NCBI RefSeq assembly: GCF_003997495.1
Contig: NZ_RZRU01000014.1
Coordinates: 1 to 64,000 of the forward strand
DNA length: 64,000 nucleotides
From: Mesorhizobium sp. M7A.F.Ca.US.008.03.1.1
GTDB lineage: Bacteria > Pseudomonadota > Alphaproteobacteria > Rhizobiales > Rhizobiaceae
Direction: 5' to 3'
Position 1 is the stretch's first letter; each line of letters starts with the position of its first letter. Positions 15,998-24,654 of this stretch are shown in pieces. A program made the position numbers and the translations under genes. The notes below the pieces were generated by a model. The model ran no database searches. It worked only from the letters and a program-made list of their open reading frames with translations, and was not told the origin of the DNA.

Positions 15998-16152
15998 ACC
16001 CCCCTCTGGCCTGCCGGCCATCTCCCCCTCAAGGGGGGAGATTGGCTAACGTCCTCGGCTTCGCCACTCCCCACCGCCGCATAAAGGCAGCGACAGTGAC
16101 GCTGCCAATCTCCCCCCTTGAGGGGGAGATGCCTGGCAAGGCAGAGGGGGGT
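15998..16152. repeat. Palindromic element, CTCCCCCT family (phnK-phnL gap)
   Basis: The arms ACCCCCCTCTGGCCTGCCGG ... ATCTCCCCCTCAAGG and their complement close the element at 16152. The same arms recur at 48481-48632 and 50731-50886. It occupies nearly all of the 208-bp phnK-phnL gap inside the operon and may form a strong hairpin that affects phnL expression. Confidence 0.88.
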
Positions 16153-16190
16153 ACTGGCCCGCAAACGAATGACAATTGGAGGACCTTCTG

Positions 16191-16898
16191 ATGCCGACGC
16201 CCCTCGTTGTCTCCGACGTCGCCAAGAGCTTCACCATGCATCTGCGCGACGGCATCAAACTGCCTGTTATCGCCGGTGTCTCGTTCTCGATCAGGGCCGG
16301 CGAGTGCACCGTGCTCGGCGGCCCGTCCGGCGCCGGCAAGAGCTCGATCCTGAAGATGCTCTACGGCAACTACGCCGTCGACGAAGGCCAGATCATCGTC
16401 ACGCATGATGACGGGCTGATCGACCTCGCCACCGCCAGCCCGCGCACCGTGCTTGCTGTGCGCCGGCAAACGATCGGCTATGTCAGCCAGTTCCTGCGCA
16501 CCGTGCCGCGCGTCTCGGCGCTCGATGTCGTCGCCGAGCCGCTGGTCGAGCGCGGCGAGGATCGCGAGATTGCCCGCGGCAAGGCACGCGCCTTGCTGGC
16601 GCAACTCAACCTGCCGGAGAAACTTTGGGCATTGCCGCCTGCGACTTTCTCCGGCGGCGAGCAGCAGCGCGTCAACATCGCACGCGGCTTCATCACCGAG
16701 CACCCGATCCTGCTGCTCGACGAGCCGACCGCCTCGCTCGATGCCAGGAACCGCGATGTCGTGATCGAATTTATCGCCACCAAGAAGGCGGCTGGTGTCG
16801 CCCTGCTCGGCATCTTCCATGACCATGACGTGCGCGAGGCAGTTGCCGACCGCATCATCGACGTCACCGCTTTCGCGCCCGGAAAAATCGCCGCATGA
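16191..16898 (+). CDS. phnL: PhnL, ABC-type ATPase of the C-P lyase pathway
   Basis: The 235-residue protein has SFTMHLRDGIKLPVIAGVSF typical of PhnL. Walker A is GGPSGAGKSS, the signature FSGGEQQR, Walker B ILLLDEPTASLD, and the switch His lies in GIFHDHD. PhnL joins the complex needed for phosphonate activation. GGAGGA at 16178-16183 sets the ATG at 16191, and the stop overlaps the acetyltransferase start (ATGA at 16895). Confidence 0.93.
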   Translation: MPTPLVVSDVAKSFTMHLRDGIKLPVIAGVSFSIRAGECTVLGGPSGAGKSSILKMLYGNYAVDEGQIIVTHDDGLIDLATASPRTVLAVRRQTIGYVSQFLRTVPRVSALDVVAEPLVERGEDREIARGKARALLAQLNLPEKLWALPPATFSGGEQQRVNIARGFITEHPILLLDEPTASLDARNRDVVIEFIATKKAAGVALLGIFHDHDVREAVADRIIDVTAFAPGKIAA

Positions 16899-17512
16899 CC
16901 AGGAAATTGTCCGAGACGCCGCTGGTCCACCCGACGGCGGAGGTGCAGAACTCGACGCTCGGCCGCTGGACCGAGATCGCCGACCGCAGCCGGGTCTCGG
17001 AAAGCGAACTCGGCGACTATTCCTACATGATGCAGGACTGCTCAGTCTGGTGCGCGACGATCGGCAAGTTTTCCAACATCGCAGCCAGCGTGCGCATCAA
17101 CGCCACCAATCACCCGACCTGGCGGCCTACGCTGCATCACTTCACCTATCGCGCCTCGGATTATTGGGACGACGCCGAGCACGAGAGCGAATTCTTCGCC
17201 CAGCGCCGCGCCAAGCGGGTCACCATCGGCCACGACACCTGGCTCGGCCATGGCTCGACCATCCTGCCCGGCGTCACCATCGGCGATGGCGCCGCGGTCG
17301 GCGCCGGTGCTGTCGTCTCGAAGGATGTCGCGCCTTACACCATCGTCGCCGGCGTGCCGGCAAAGCCGATCCGCGAGCGCTTCGACCGCCGCACGGCAGA
17401 GCGCTATCAGGCGCTTGCCTGGTGGAACTGGGACCATGCAAGGCTGCGCGCTGCGCTCGATGATTTCCGCGAGCTTGAGGCCGAGGCGTTCCTAGAGAAA
17501 TATGGCGGATAG
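16895..17512 (+). CDS. Hexapeptide-repeat acetyltransferase of the phn operon
   Basis: The 205-residue left-handed beta-helix protein shows hexapeptide turns (LGRWTEIADRSRVSES, VTIGHDTWLGHGSTILPGVTIGDGAAVGAGAVVSKD in part). The catalytic-type His lies in TNHPTWRPTLHHFTYR. It belongs to the phosphonate-associated acyltransferase group often annotated as chloramphenicol acetyltransferase-like. Its position between phnL and phnC suggests it acetylates an aminophosphonate or a pathway intermediate. Resistance to chloramphenicol is not implied. It overlaps phnL by four bases. Confidence 0.87.
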   Translation: MTRKLSETPLVHPTAEVQNSTLGRWTEIADRSRVSESELGDYSYMMQDCSVWCATIGKFSNIAASVRINATNHPTWRPTLHHFTYRASDYWDDAEHESEFFAQRRAKRVTIGHDTWLGHGSTILPGVTIGDGAAVGAGAVVSKDVAPYTIVAGVPAKPIRERFDRRTAERYQALAWWNWDHARLRAALDDFRELEAEAFLEKYGG

Positions 17513-17853
17513 CAACGTCCAGGAATGGCCGTCACTGACGCTGGGCAGCGGGACATTATCACAAGCCGCCCCGGCCCCTGCTATCCGGATGGCGTGCCTC
17601 TCGACACCAGCATCGACGCCATGACAGCGCTTGTCTGGAACGCCTGAAGGACGGCCTCGCCGTTGCCAGCGCGCGACGGACGAGTATGTGCGCATGAAGT
17701 GGCGCCGTCTTGCCACCGGCACCAACTCGCCAGGCCTGCGTTCCACATCACCTTCGACTGCTGGTCCTGGGCCGGCCGCAGACTCCGGCCTGTGGAGCGT
17801 AACGAAACTGACATCAACGCGACACGGCAGGTTCATGTGGCTGCGCTAGGCGA
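17513..17853. other. 341-bp gap in the phn operon without a recognised gene
   Basis: No frame here has coding character with a ribosome site, and no palindromic element is present. It separates the acetyltransferase from phnC and probably holds a separate promoter for the phnCDEE importer. A loose pair of TGTC repeats near 17808-17825 is too weak to call a Pho box. Confidence 0.4.
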
Positions 17854-18750
17854 ATGCCTGACGATCAATGGTCCGGACTGGAACCTGCCCCCATGCCAGC
17901 AAATTCCGCCACGCTCGAAATCCGCGGTGTCACCCGACGATTTGGCAAGAACACTGCCGTCAGCGATATCAACATCGCGATCCCGCAGGGTCAGATGGTT
18001 GGCATTATCGGCCGTTCGGGCGCCGGCAAATCGACCCTTCTTCGCATGATCAACCGTCTCATCGATCCCAGCCAGGGATCGATTTTTTTTGACGGCGCCG
18101 AGGTTTCCCAGTTGCGCGGCTCGCCGCTGCGGCGCTGGCAGCGTGACTGCGCCATGATCTTCCAGCAGTTCAACCTGGTGCCGCGCCTCGACGTGCTGAC
18201 CAATGTGCTGCTGGGCAAACTGAACCACCGCTCGACCATCACCAACCTGTTCGGCATGTTTTCACGCGCCGAATGCGCCGAGGCGGTCGCGGCCCTTGAG
18301 CGGCTCGACATTGCCCGCACCGCGCTGCAGCCGGCAGGCACCTTGTCGGGCGGCCAGCAGCAGCGCGTCGCCATTGCCCGCGCCATGATGCAGCAGCCCA
18401 GAGTGATCCTTGCCGACGAGCCGATCGCGTCGCTCGACCCGCTCAACGCCAAGGTGGTGATGGATTCGCTGCAGGACATCAATCTGCGCGAAGGCATCAC
18501 CGTCGTCACCAATCTGCACACGCTGGACACCGCCCGCACCTACTGCAATCGCATCATCGGCATGGCCGCCGGCAAGGTCGTCTTCGACGGCCCGCCCGAA
18601 GAGCTCAACCGCGAGGCCGTGCGGCTCGTCTATGGCGCCGACAGCAATGGCCAGGAAATCTCCGAGGCCATCACCTCGACCAGCGTTGCCTTCAAGCCAA
18701 AGATCGCCGCATCCGCCGGACCGGTCGAGCCCGCATTCCCGGGATATTGA
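17854..18750 (+). CDS. phnC: PhnC, phosphonate ABC importer ATPase
   Basis: The protein is 298 residues from the ATG at 17854, or 285 from an internal ATG at 17893 that better matches family starts. Neither has a strong ribosome site. Walker A is GRSGAGKST, the signature LSGGQQQR, Walker B VILADEPIASLD, and the switch His lies in NLHTLD as in PhnC. The long AEVSQLRGSPLRRWQRDCAMIFQQ Q-loop region also fits. It powers phosphonate uptake with PhnD and the two PhnE proteins. Confidence 0.92.
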   Translation: MPDDQWSGLEPAPMPANSATLEIRGVTRRFGKNTAVSDINIAIPQGQMVGIIGRSGAGKSTLLRMINRLIDPSQGSIFFDGAEVSQLRGSPLRRWQRDCAMIFQQFNLVPRLDVLTNVLLGKLNHRSTITNLFGMFSRAECAEAVAALERLDIARTALQPAGTLSGGQQQRVAIARAMMQQPRVILADEPIASLDPLNAKVVMDSLQDINLREGITVVTNLHTLDTARTYCNRIIGMAAGKVVFDGPPEELNREAVRLVYGADSNGQEISEAITSTSVAFKPKIAASAGPVEPAFPGY

Positions 18751-18841
18751 GAGCGGTGGGATCGCCAGCCCGCGTCAAGGGCACCTGTCAAAATCGATAA
18801 CGCTGCCGGCGCGGGGCCGGAACCCACAGGAGAGATTACAG

Positions 18842-19750
18842 ATGTTCAGGAAGATGGTTTTTGGCGCCGTTTCGGTGCTCGCCATGGCGACCAGCATGGC
18901 CCATGCCGCCGACATGAAGGAATTTCGCGTCGGCATTCTCGGCGGCGAAAACGAAACCGACCGGCTGCGCAACTACCAGTGCCTCGCCGACCATTTGAAG
19001 ACCGAATTCGGCTTCGAAAAGGTCTCGCTGTTCCCCGCCGCCGACTATGACGGCGTCATCCAGGGCCTGCTTGGCGGCACGCTCGACTTCGCCGAACTCG
19101 GCGCTTCCGGCTATGCCAGCATCGCGCTCAAGGACCCGAAGGCGGTCACCCCGATCCTCACCACGCAGCAGACGGACGGCGCCACCGGCTATTATTCGAT
19201 CGGCTTGGCGCTGAAGTCCTCCGGCATCACCGACATCAAGTCGGCCAAGGGCAAGAAACTCGGCTACGCCGATCCGGATTCGACCTCCGGCTATCTGATC
19301 CCGCTGACCCAGATCCCGAAGGACACCGGCGCTTCTAACGAGACCTTCTTCGCCTCGACCCAGTTCAATGGCGGCCACGAGAACAATGTTCTGGCCGTGC
19401 GTGACGGCAAGGTCGACGTGGCGGTGGACGATTCCTCCGGCATTGGCGACTTCAAGGACGGCTACACCTCCGGCACCTTCCACAAGGAAGTCGCCAAGGG
19501 CGCCGTCGACCCCAACGACTTCGTCGAAGTCTGGCGCTCGGGCCTGATCCCGAACGGCCCGCTGGTCGTGCGCACCGCGCTCGGCGACGACATGACCGCC
19601 AGGCTGGCCGACTTCTTCACGCAGTTGCCGAAGAAGGACAAGGCTTGCTTCGAAGGCGTCGAAGGCGGCGACTTTACCGGCTACGTTCCGGTGAAGGCAG
19701 ACTTCTACAACGTCATCGTCGAAGCCCGTAAGGCAGCCATTGGCGGCTAA
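18842..19750 (+). CDS. phnD: PhnD, periplasmic phosphonate-binding protein
   Basis: The 302-residue product has a signal peptide (MFRKMVFGAVSVLAMATSMA to AHAAD) then FRVGILGGENETDRLRNY. The ligand-binding signature includes LLGGTLDFAELGASGYA, GYADPDSTSGYLIPL and FNGGHENNVLAVRDGKVDVAV. This is the PhnD family, which binds alkylphosphonates or 2-aminoethylphosphonate. CAGGAGAG precedes the ATG. A 13-bp hairpin directly after the stop separates it from phnE. Confidence 0.93.
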   Translation: MFRKMVFGAVSVLAMATSMAHAADMKEFRVGILGGENETDRLRNYQCLADHLKTEFGFEKVSLFPAADYDGVIQGLLGGTLDFAELGASGYASIALKDPKAVTPILTTQQTDGATGYYSIGLALKSSGITDIKSAKGKKLGYADPDSTSGYLIPLTQIPKDTGASNETFFASTQFNGGHENNVLAVRDGKVDVAVDDSSGIGDFKDGYTSGTFHKEVAKGAVDPNDFVEVWRSGLIPNGPLVVRTALGDDMTARLADFFTQLPKKDKACFEGVEGGDFTGYVPVKADFYNVIVEARKAAIGG

Positions 19751-19763
19751 CGGCAGAAATCAG

Positions 19764-19794
19764 GAAGGGCGGCGTCGAGAAGACGCCGCCCTTC
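19764..19794 (+). terminator. Strong hairpin between phnD and phnE
   Basis: GAAGGGCGGCGTC and GACGCCGCCCTTC form a perfect 13-bp stem with a GAGAA loop, followed only by TT. It probably acts as partial terminator or mRNA stabiliser, giving more binding protein than permease. Confidence 0.75.
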
Positions 19795-19808
19795 TTGCAT
19801 GTCCGATC

Positions 19809-20765
19809 ATGACCATTTCCGAGACAGCCCCCTCCGGCGCCACTCACCAGATGGCCGACGCATGGCGTCGCCAGACGTCCTTGCGCCGGCTCTACACCGC
19901 CATCGGTGTCGGCCTGCTCATCATCGCGCTCGGCAGCACCATGTGGTTCGCCGACGAGGCCAATGCCGGGCATTTCTTCGACCGGTTGCCGCATTTGCTG
20001 GACTTCCTGAGCTGGCTCGTCCCCAAGGACTGGAACGATGTCTGGCGGGCGATGCTCGACATCGCTTCCCCGCATGACACCGGCACCCAGGAATTCAACT
20101 TTCCGCTTGGCCGCTCCTATGTCTGGGGCAGCTTCTACGTCCCCGAATATTTCGAATTGATGCTGACCACGCTCAACGTGGCGCTGGTCTCGACCTTCAT
20201 CGGCTTCGTCTTCGCCGTGCCGTTCTCTTTCATCGCGGCGCGCAATTTGACGCCGCATCCGATGCTGCGGCTGATCGTCAAGCGCTTCATGGAACTGCTG
20301 CGCGCCTTTCCCGAGATCGTCATCGCCGGCCTGTTCGCCGCCATCGTCTCTATCGGCCCGATCGCCGCCATCATCGCCATCGGCCTGCATTCGATCGGCG
20401 CGCTGGGCAAGCTCTTCTACGAGATCAACGAGAACATCGACATGCGCGCCGAAGAGGGCCTGAGGGCCGTCGGCGCCAACTGGTTCTCGCGGGTGCGCTT
20501 CGCCGGCCTGCCGCAGGTGCTGCCCAACTTCATGTCCTACACGCTGCTGCGCGTTGAGATAAACGTCCGCATTTCCACCATCATGGGCGCGGTCGGCGGC
20601 GGCGGTATCGGCGAAGAACTGAAGCTGTCGATCTCGCGCGGCTTCGGCGCCAAAACGATAGCCCTTGTGCTGCTCCTGTTCACGACGATCTTCATCGTCG
20701 ACCAGTTCTCCGCCTGGCTGCGCCGCAAGCTGGTCGGCGAGCAGGCTTTCGTGATGGGGGCTTGA
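19809..20765 (+). CDS. phnE: PhnE1, phosphonate importer permease
   Basis: The 318-residue inner-membrane protein has about six hydrophobic helices. The BPD_transp region has the EAA-type loop EGLRAVGANWFSRVRFAGLPQVLP. The start at 19809 lacks a clear ribosome site, and an ATG at 19851 is an alternative. It lies between phnD and the second, larger phnE gene, 2 bp from the latter, so the channel is probably a heterodimer. Confidence 0.9.
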   Translation: MTISETAPSGATHQMADAWRRQTSLRRLYTAIGVGLLIIALGSTMWFADEANAGHFFDRLPHLLDFLSWLVPKDWNDVWRAMLDIASPHDTGTQEFNFPLGRSYVWGSFYVPEYFELMLTTLNVALVSTFIGFVFAVPFSFIAARNLTPHPMLRLIVKRFMELLRAFPEIVIAGLFAAIVSIGPIAAIIAIGLHSIGALGKLFYEINENIDMRAEEGLRAVGANWFSRVRFAGLPQVLPNFMSYTLLRVEINVRISTIMGAVGGGGIGEELKLSISRGFGAKTIALVLLLFTTIFIVDQFSAWLRRKLVGEQAFVMGA

Positions 20766-20767
20766 CC

Positions 20768-22135
20768 ATGGCTGCCTTGACCGCCGATCAAATCCAGTCG
20801 ATCGAAGAGCGCTTCCCGCGGGTTTTCCAGCGGCCGTTCCACAAGCGCTTCGGGCCGCTGATGCTGCTTGGCGGCATCTTTCTCTACCTGCTCTATGCCC
20901 TGTGGTTCTTCAACCTGCCGCAGGTCATGCGGGAATCGCACTGGGAGCGGCTGCCGCTGTTTCTGACCCAGTGGATCAGTTACGACGTGCAGCCGATCTT
21001 CCGCCTCGACGAACCGCAGATATCGGCCAAATATCCACGCTTCTCGGTGCTCGGCCCGAACCCAGATCCGGACTGGGTCAAGACCAATGCCGATGGCTCG
21101 GTGACGGTCCTTATCGACGGCACCGCCAAGTCGATCACCTTCACCAAGACGCAGGCGACGATCATTGCCAATGGCGAGACCGTTGCGGTCGCGCTAGGCA
21201 CCGGCAAGCCGCTGATCTCGGGGCCGGTTCCCGGCTGGACCACCGCGCATGAGGATGAGGTCGTCGCCGACATGGGCTTTGCCGGCGAGGCCCGCGTCGC
21301 CGTTGACCGCGTCAGGATACGCAAGCGCTTTCTCGGCTGGGCAAACTTCGTCTTCGACACGCGCTCGCCATTCTTCGGCAAGTCGGCAAGCGAAGTGGCC
21401 TCGCTGATCGTCTCCGGGCCGGAACTGAAACCGGGCACCTCCAATCTGGCGCTGGCCGGCGACAACATCTGGAACAACGCCCAGTGGCAGCATGGCGACG
21501 TCTGGACGAAGCTCTTGCAAACCATCGTCATGGCTTTTCTCGGCACGATGCTTGGCGGCATCGTCGCCTTCCCGCTCGCCTTCTTCGCCGCCCGCAACAT
21601 CACGCCAAGCCGGCTGGTCAACCAGGTGCTCAAGCGTTTCTTCGACTTCATGCGCTCCATCGACATGCTGATCTGGGCGCTGTTCTTCACCCGTGCCTTC
21701 GGGCCGGGACCGCTGGCGGGCAGTGCAGCGATCTTCTTCACCGAGATCGGCACGCTCGGCAAAACCTATTCCGAGGCGCTGGAGAACATCGACGACAAAC
21801 CGCGCGAGGGTATTACCTCGACCGGAGCCAATGGCCTCCTGGTGCAGCGCTACGGCGTGCTGCCGGAAGTGGTGCCGGTGTTCATCAGCCAGACGCTCTA
21901 CCAGTGGGAATCCAATACTCGCGGCGCGACCATCATTGGCGCTGTCGGCGCCGGCGGCATCGGCCTGAAGCTGTGGGAAGCGATGCGCACCAACTCCAAC
22001 TGGGCCAACGTCTTCTACATGGTTCTGCTGATCCTGGCTGTTGTCTTCATCTTCGACAACATCTCCAATTTCCTGCGCCGCCGGCTGAGCCGGACGATCC
22101 ACGACTACAACAGGATCCAGGCCGAGCAGGGGTAG
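20768..22135 (+). CDS. phnE: PhnE2, large phosphonate importer permease
   Basis: The 455-residue protein has one N-terminal hydrophobic helix (about residues 32-50). About 200 mainly soluble residues follow, including VTVLIDGTAKSITFTKTQAT. The typical permease half begins near residue 252 (LLQTIVMAFLGTMLGGIVAF) with the loop EGITSTGANGLLVQRYGVLPEVVP. Ordinary PhnE is about 260-300 residues. The inserted domain probably lies in the periplasm and may contact PhnD. It is the last phn gene in the window. Confidence 0.9.
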   Translation: MAALTADQIQSIEERFPRVFQRPFHKRFGPLMLLGGIFLYLLYALWFFNLPQVMRESHWERLPLFLTQWISYDVQPIFRLDEPQISAKYPRFSVLGPNPDPDWVKTNADGSVTVLIDGTAKSITFTKTQATIIANGETVAVALGTGKPLISGPVPGWTTAHEDEVVADMGFAGEARVAVDRVRIRKRFLGWANFVFDTRSPFFGKSASEVASLIVSGPELKPGTSNLALAGDNIWNNAQWQHGDVWTKLLQTIVMAFLGTMLGGIVAFPLAFFAARNITPSRLVNQVLKRFFDFMRSIDMLIWALFFTRAFGPGPLAGSAAIFFTEIGTLGKTYSEALENIDDKPREGITSTGANGLLVQRYGVLPEVVPVFISQTLYQWESNTRGATIIGAVGAGGIGLKLWEAMRTNSNWANVFYMVLLILAVVFIFDNISNFLRRRLSRTIHDYNRIQAEQG

Positions 22136-22185
22136 CCTTGTAATGCAGAGCGCAAGCATCATCTCGCCCGGCGCCAAAGGGTCGA

Positions 22186-22376
22186 CCCCCACTCCGTCGA
22201 GCTGCGCCCGACACCTCTCCCCCGATCGACGGGGTAGAGGAAAGGCGCCAGGCTGTCCGAGCCGGCGCCTATCCTCCTAGACCGAGGCTTTCTTCCTCTC
22301 CCGAGCCACCAGGCTCCCTTTCCTCTCCCTCCGGAGGGGGGAGAGGTGGCTCGGCGAAGCCGAGACGGAGTGGGGG
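22186..22376. repeat. Long palindromic element, CCCCCACTCCGTC family (copy 2)
   Basis: The right arm (CTCCGGAGGGGGGAGAGG ... GAGTGGGGG) is nearly identical to the copy at 10887-11070. The left arm has diverged (CCGTCGAGCTGCGCCCGAC). It fills most of the 295-bp gap between the convergent phnE2 and isomerase genes. No gene is seen in it. Confidence 0.85.
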
Positions 22377-22430
22377 AACCACCTGGCAACCGCCGCGAAC
22401 GCGAATAGAAAATGGGCCAGGCGCAGGCGC

Positions 22431-23282
22431 CTAAGCCGCCTTCTTCCACCCATTTTTGATATGCTTGTACCCTTCCCGATACACCGCCTCCGGCGTCTCG
22501 GAAAAGTCGCGCCACACCTTGGTTGCCGCCGCCAAATCCTTGAGCGAGCGCCCGAACGCCTCGATCGTCAGCCAGTCGTCATAGCCGCTCTTGCGGATGG
22601 CGGAAAACGTTTCGGCCCAGGGGATGTTGCCGCGCCCCGGCACGCCGCGATCATTCTCCGAAATATGGATATGCACGACATTCCGGCGGTGTTTCGTATA
22701 GGCGCCGATCGGATCGGCCTCCTCGATATTGGCGTGGAAGGTGTCGTACATCGCCCTGATGTGCGGCCGGTCGATGGCGTCGATATGCTCGGACAGATCC
22801 GCCATCGTGTTGAGCAGGTAGCATTCGAAGCGGTTCAGCGCCTCGAGCCCGATGGTGACGTTCCTCTTGCCGGCATGGTCGCCGATGGCTCGCTGCGAGG
22901 CGACCGAGCGCTTTTTCTCGGCAGCCGTTGGCCCAGCGCCGGAAAACGCGCCGAGCGTCGAATGCAGCGGGCCGCTCAGCGTGCTGGCGCCAAGCGCATT
23001 GGCGCAGTCGATCGCCCATTTCATGTAGCCAACACCGGCCTTGCGCGTCGCCGCGTCGGCCGAGATCAAGTTCATCGCCGGATCGCCCATGGCTGAAACC
23101 GCGGTCCGCTCCAGCCCGATGCGGTCGAGCAGTTCGCCGAGTTTTTTATAGTCGTCCGGCGTGCCGGCGAAGATCGGTATCTCGACGCCATCGAAGCCGG
23201 TCGCCTTGATATCGCGCAGCAACGGCTCGTGTTTCTTCGACACCGCCGTCGTCCACAAGAACATGCACATGCCGATTTTCAT
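22431..23282 (-). CDS. Xylose-isomerase-like TIM-barrel sugar isomerase/epimerase
   Basis: The 283-residue AP-endonuclease-2/xylose-isomerase-type barrel has conserved metal-site segments: GLEALNRFECY (Glu), MYDTFHANIEE (Asp/His), VHIHISENDRGVPG (His, Asp) and LTIEAFGR (Glu). These correspond to ketose 3-epimerases of the D-tagatose/D-psicose group. GGGGAGGGGG precedes the ATG at 23282. It is the third gene of a minus-strand operon whose promoter carries the TGGT-N3-ACCA palindrome. The substrate is unknown and is probably a keto-sugar or sugar-acid intermediate. Confidence 0.83.
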   Translation of the reverse strand: MKIGMCMFLWTTAVSKKHEPLLRDIKATGFDGVEIPIFAGTPDDYKKLGELLDRIGLERTAVSAMGDPAMNLISADAATRKAGVGYMKWAIDCANALGASTLSGPLHSTLGAFSGAGPTAAEKKRSVASQRAIGDHAGKRNVTIGLEALNRFECYLLNTMADLSEHIDAIDRPHIRAMYDTFHANIEEADPIGAYTKHRRNVVHIHISENDRGVPGRGNIPWAETFSAIRKSGYDDWLTIEAFGRSLKDLAAATKVWRDFSETPEAVYREGYKHIKNGWKKAA

Positions 23283-23318
23283 CGACGCCCCCTCCCCTGG
23301 ATCCCCCGGATTTCTATT

Positions 23319-24506
23319 TTAGAGCTTAGTCCATGCTCCGTTCTTCTTCGACGACTTCACACAAGCCTCGATGAAGGCCATGCCTTCGACGCCGTCGTGG
23401 ATGGTCGGGAAGACGACGTCCTTGGCCGGCTTGCCGCCCTTGCGGCGTGCCGCCCGGATGGCGCGCGCGGCCTCCTGGTAGATGTTGGCGAAACCTTCCA
23501 GATAGCCCTCGGGATGGCCTGACGGCACGCGGCTGACACGGCCCGCCACCGGCAGCGCACCGGCACCGTTGCGGGTGATCAATTGCTTCGGCTGGCCGAA
23601 CGGCGTGTACCAGAGATAGTTCGGGTCGGCCTGCACCCATTCCAGTCCGCCTTTCGAGCCATAGATGCGCAGCTTCAGGCCGTTCTCATGGCCGGGCGCC
23701 ACCTGGCTTGCCCAGATCATGCCCTTGGCCGGGTGCGTCTTGCCGGCCGGCTTGAAGCGCAGCATGACGTTGACGTTGTCATCGAGAAGCCGGCCCGGCA
23801 CGAAGGCGTCGAGATCGGCCGACAGGGAGTCCAGCTCCAGCCCCGAGACGAAGCGGGCGAGGTTGTAGGCATGCGTGCCGATATCGCCCAGCGCGCCGCC
23901 GGCACCTGCCTGCTTGGGGTCGGAGCGCCAAGCCGCCTGCTTCTGGCCTGTCGCCGCCAAATCCTCGGTCAGCCAGTCCTGCGGATATTCGGACTGCACG
24001 ATGCGGATGTCGCCGAGCACACCCTTGGCGACCATTTCGCGTGCTTGCCGGACCATCGGATAGGCGGTGTAGTTGTGCGTCAGCACGAACACCTTGCCGG
24101 TCTTCTCGACGATCGCCGCAAGCTTTTTCGCCTCGGCGAGCGTCGTCGCCAGCGGCTTGTCGCAGATGACGTGGATGCCGGCCTCGAGGAAAGCTTTAGC
24201 CGCCGGCACATGGACATTGTTGGGCGTGACGATGGCCACCGCCTCGATGCCGTCGGAGCGCTTCGCCTCGGCCCTGGCCATCTCGGCATAGGATGCATAG
24301 CTGCGTGCTGGGTCGAGCCCCAGTTCGGCGGCCGAGGCCTTGGCGCGCTCGGGATTGGCCGACAACGCGCCGGCCACCAGCACGAAATCATTGTCCATGC
24401 GCGCCGCGATCCGATGCACCGCGCCGATGAAGGCGCCTTGCCCGCCGCCGACCATGCCGTAGCGGATCGGGCCGCCTCCCGTTTCCGACTTCGATGCGCC
24501 GACCAT
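23319..24506 (-). CDS. Gfo/Idh/MocA-family oxidoreductase
   Basis: The 395-residue protein has an N-terminal Rossmann fold (YGMVGGGQGAFIGAVHR) and the family's catalytic Lys-Pro in ICDKPLATTLAEAKKLA. The C-terminal alpha/beta half includes GALGDIGTHAYNLARF, with the His expected to act in catalysis. Such enzymes oxidise or epimerise sugars or inositols with NAD(P). The start at 24506 is preferred because the frame to 24596 extends into a palindromic repeat. It lies between two TIM-barrel isomerases, a grouping resembling inositol-like catabolism. Confidence 0.85.
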   Translation of the reverse strand: MVGASKSETGGGPIRYGMVGGGQGAFIGAVHRIAARMDNDFVLVAGALSANPERAKASAAELGLDPARSYASYAEMARAEAKRSDGIEAVAIVTPNNVHVPAAKAFLEAGIHVICDKPLATTLAEAKKLAAIVEKTGKVFVLTHNYTAYPMVRQAREMVAKGVLGDIRIVQSEYPQDWLTEDLAATGQKQAAWRSDPKQAGAGGALGDIGTHAYNLARFVSGLELDSLSADLDAFVPGRLLDDNVNVMLRFKPAGKTHPAKGMIWASQVAPGHENGLKLRIYGSKGGLEWVQADPNYLWYTPFGQPKQLITRNGAGALPVAGRVSRVPSGHPEGYLEGFANIYQEAARAIRAARRKGGKPAKDVVFPTIHDGVEGMAFIEACVKSSKKNGAWTKL

Positions 24507-24528
24507 GTCTTGCTCCTCGCTGTTGCTC

Positions 24529-24652
24529 ACCTCCCCTCGAGGGGAGGTCGATCCGCGCAGCGGATCGGGTGGGATCGTCGAGGCAGAGCTCGGCATAAAC
24601 CGACCTCTCCCGGCCCTTCGGCCACCCTCCCCGCGAGGGGGAGGGAAAGGCG
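24529..24652. repeat. Palindromic element related to the phnJ insert
   Basis: ACCTCCCCTCGAGGGGAGGT begins the element, followed by GATCCGCGCAGCGGATC. It closes with CACCCTCCCCGCGAGGGGG, another hairpin. It fills the 148-bp gap between the isomerase and the Gfo/Idh gene within one operon. It resembles the element at 15073-15194 in layout. Confidence 0.75.
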
Positions 24653-24654
24653 CG

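Noticed and set aside
15998..16152. CRISPR array or riboswitch in the phnK-phnL gap
   Set aside because: There are only two inverted arms and a unique centre, not repeated spacers, and the same arms recur elsewhere as a mobile-type element.
16895..17512. Chloramphenicol resistance gene
   Set aside because: The hexapeptide acetyltransferase lies inside the phn operon with four-base overlap to phnL, and it fits the phosphonate-associated acyltransferase group.
17808..17825. Possible Pho box upstream of phnC
   Set aside because: Read on the minus strand there are two TGTC repeats 11 bp apart, but each seven-base repeat matches only about five positions and the orientation faces away from phnC.
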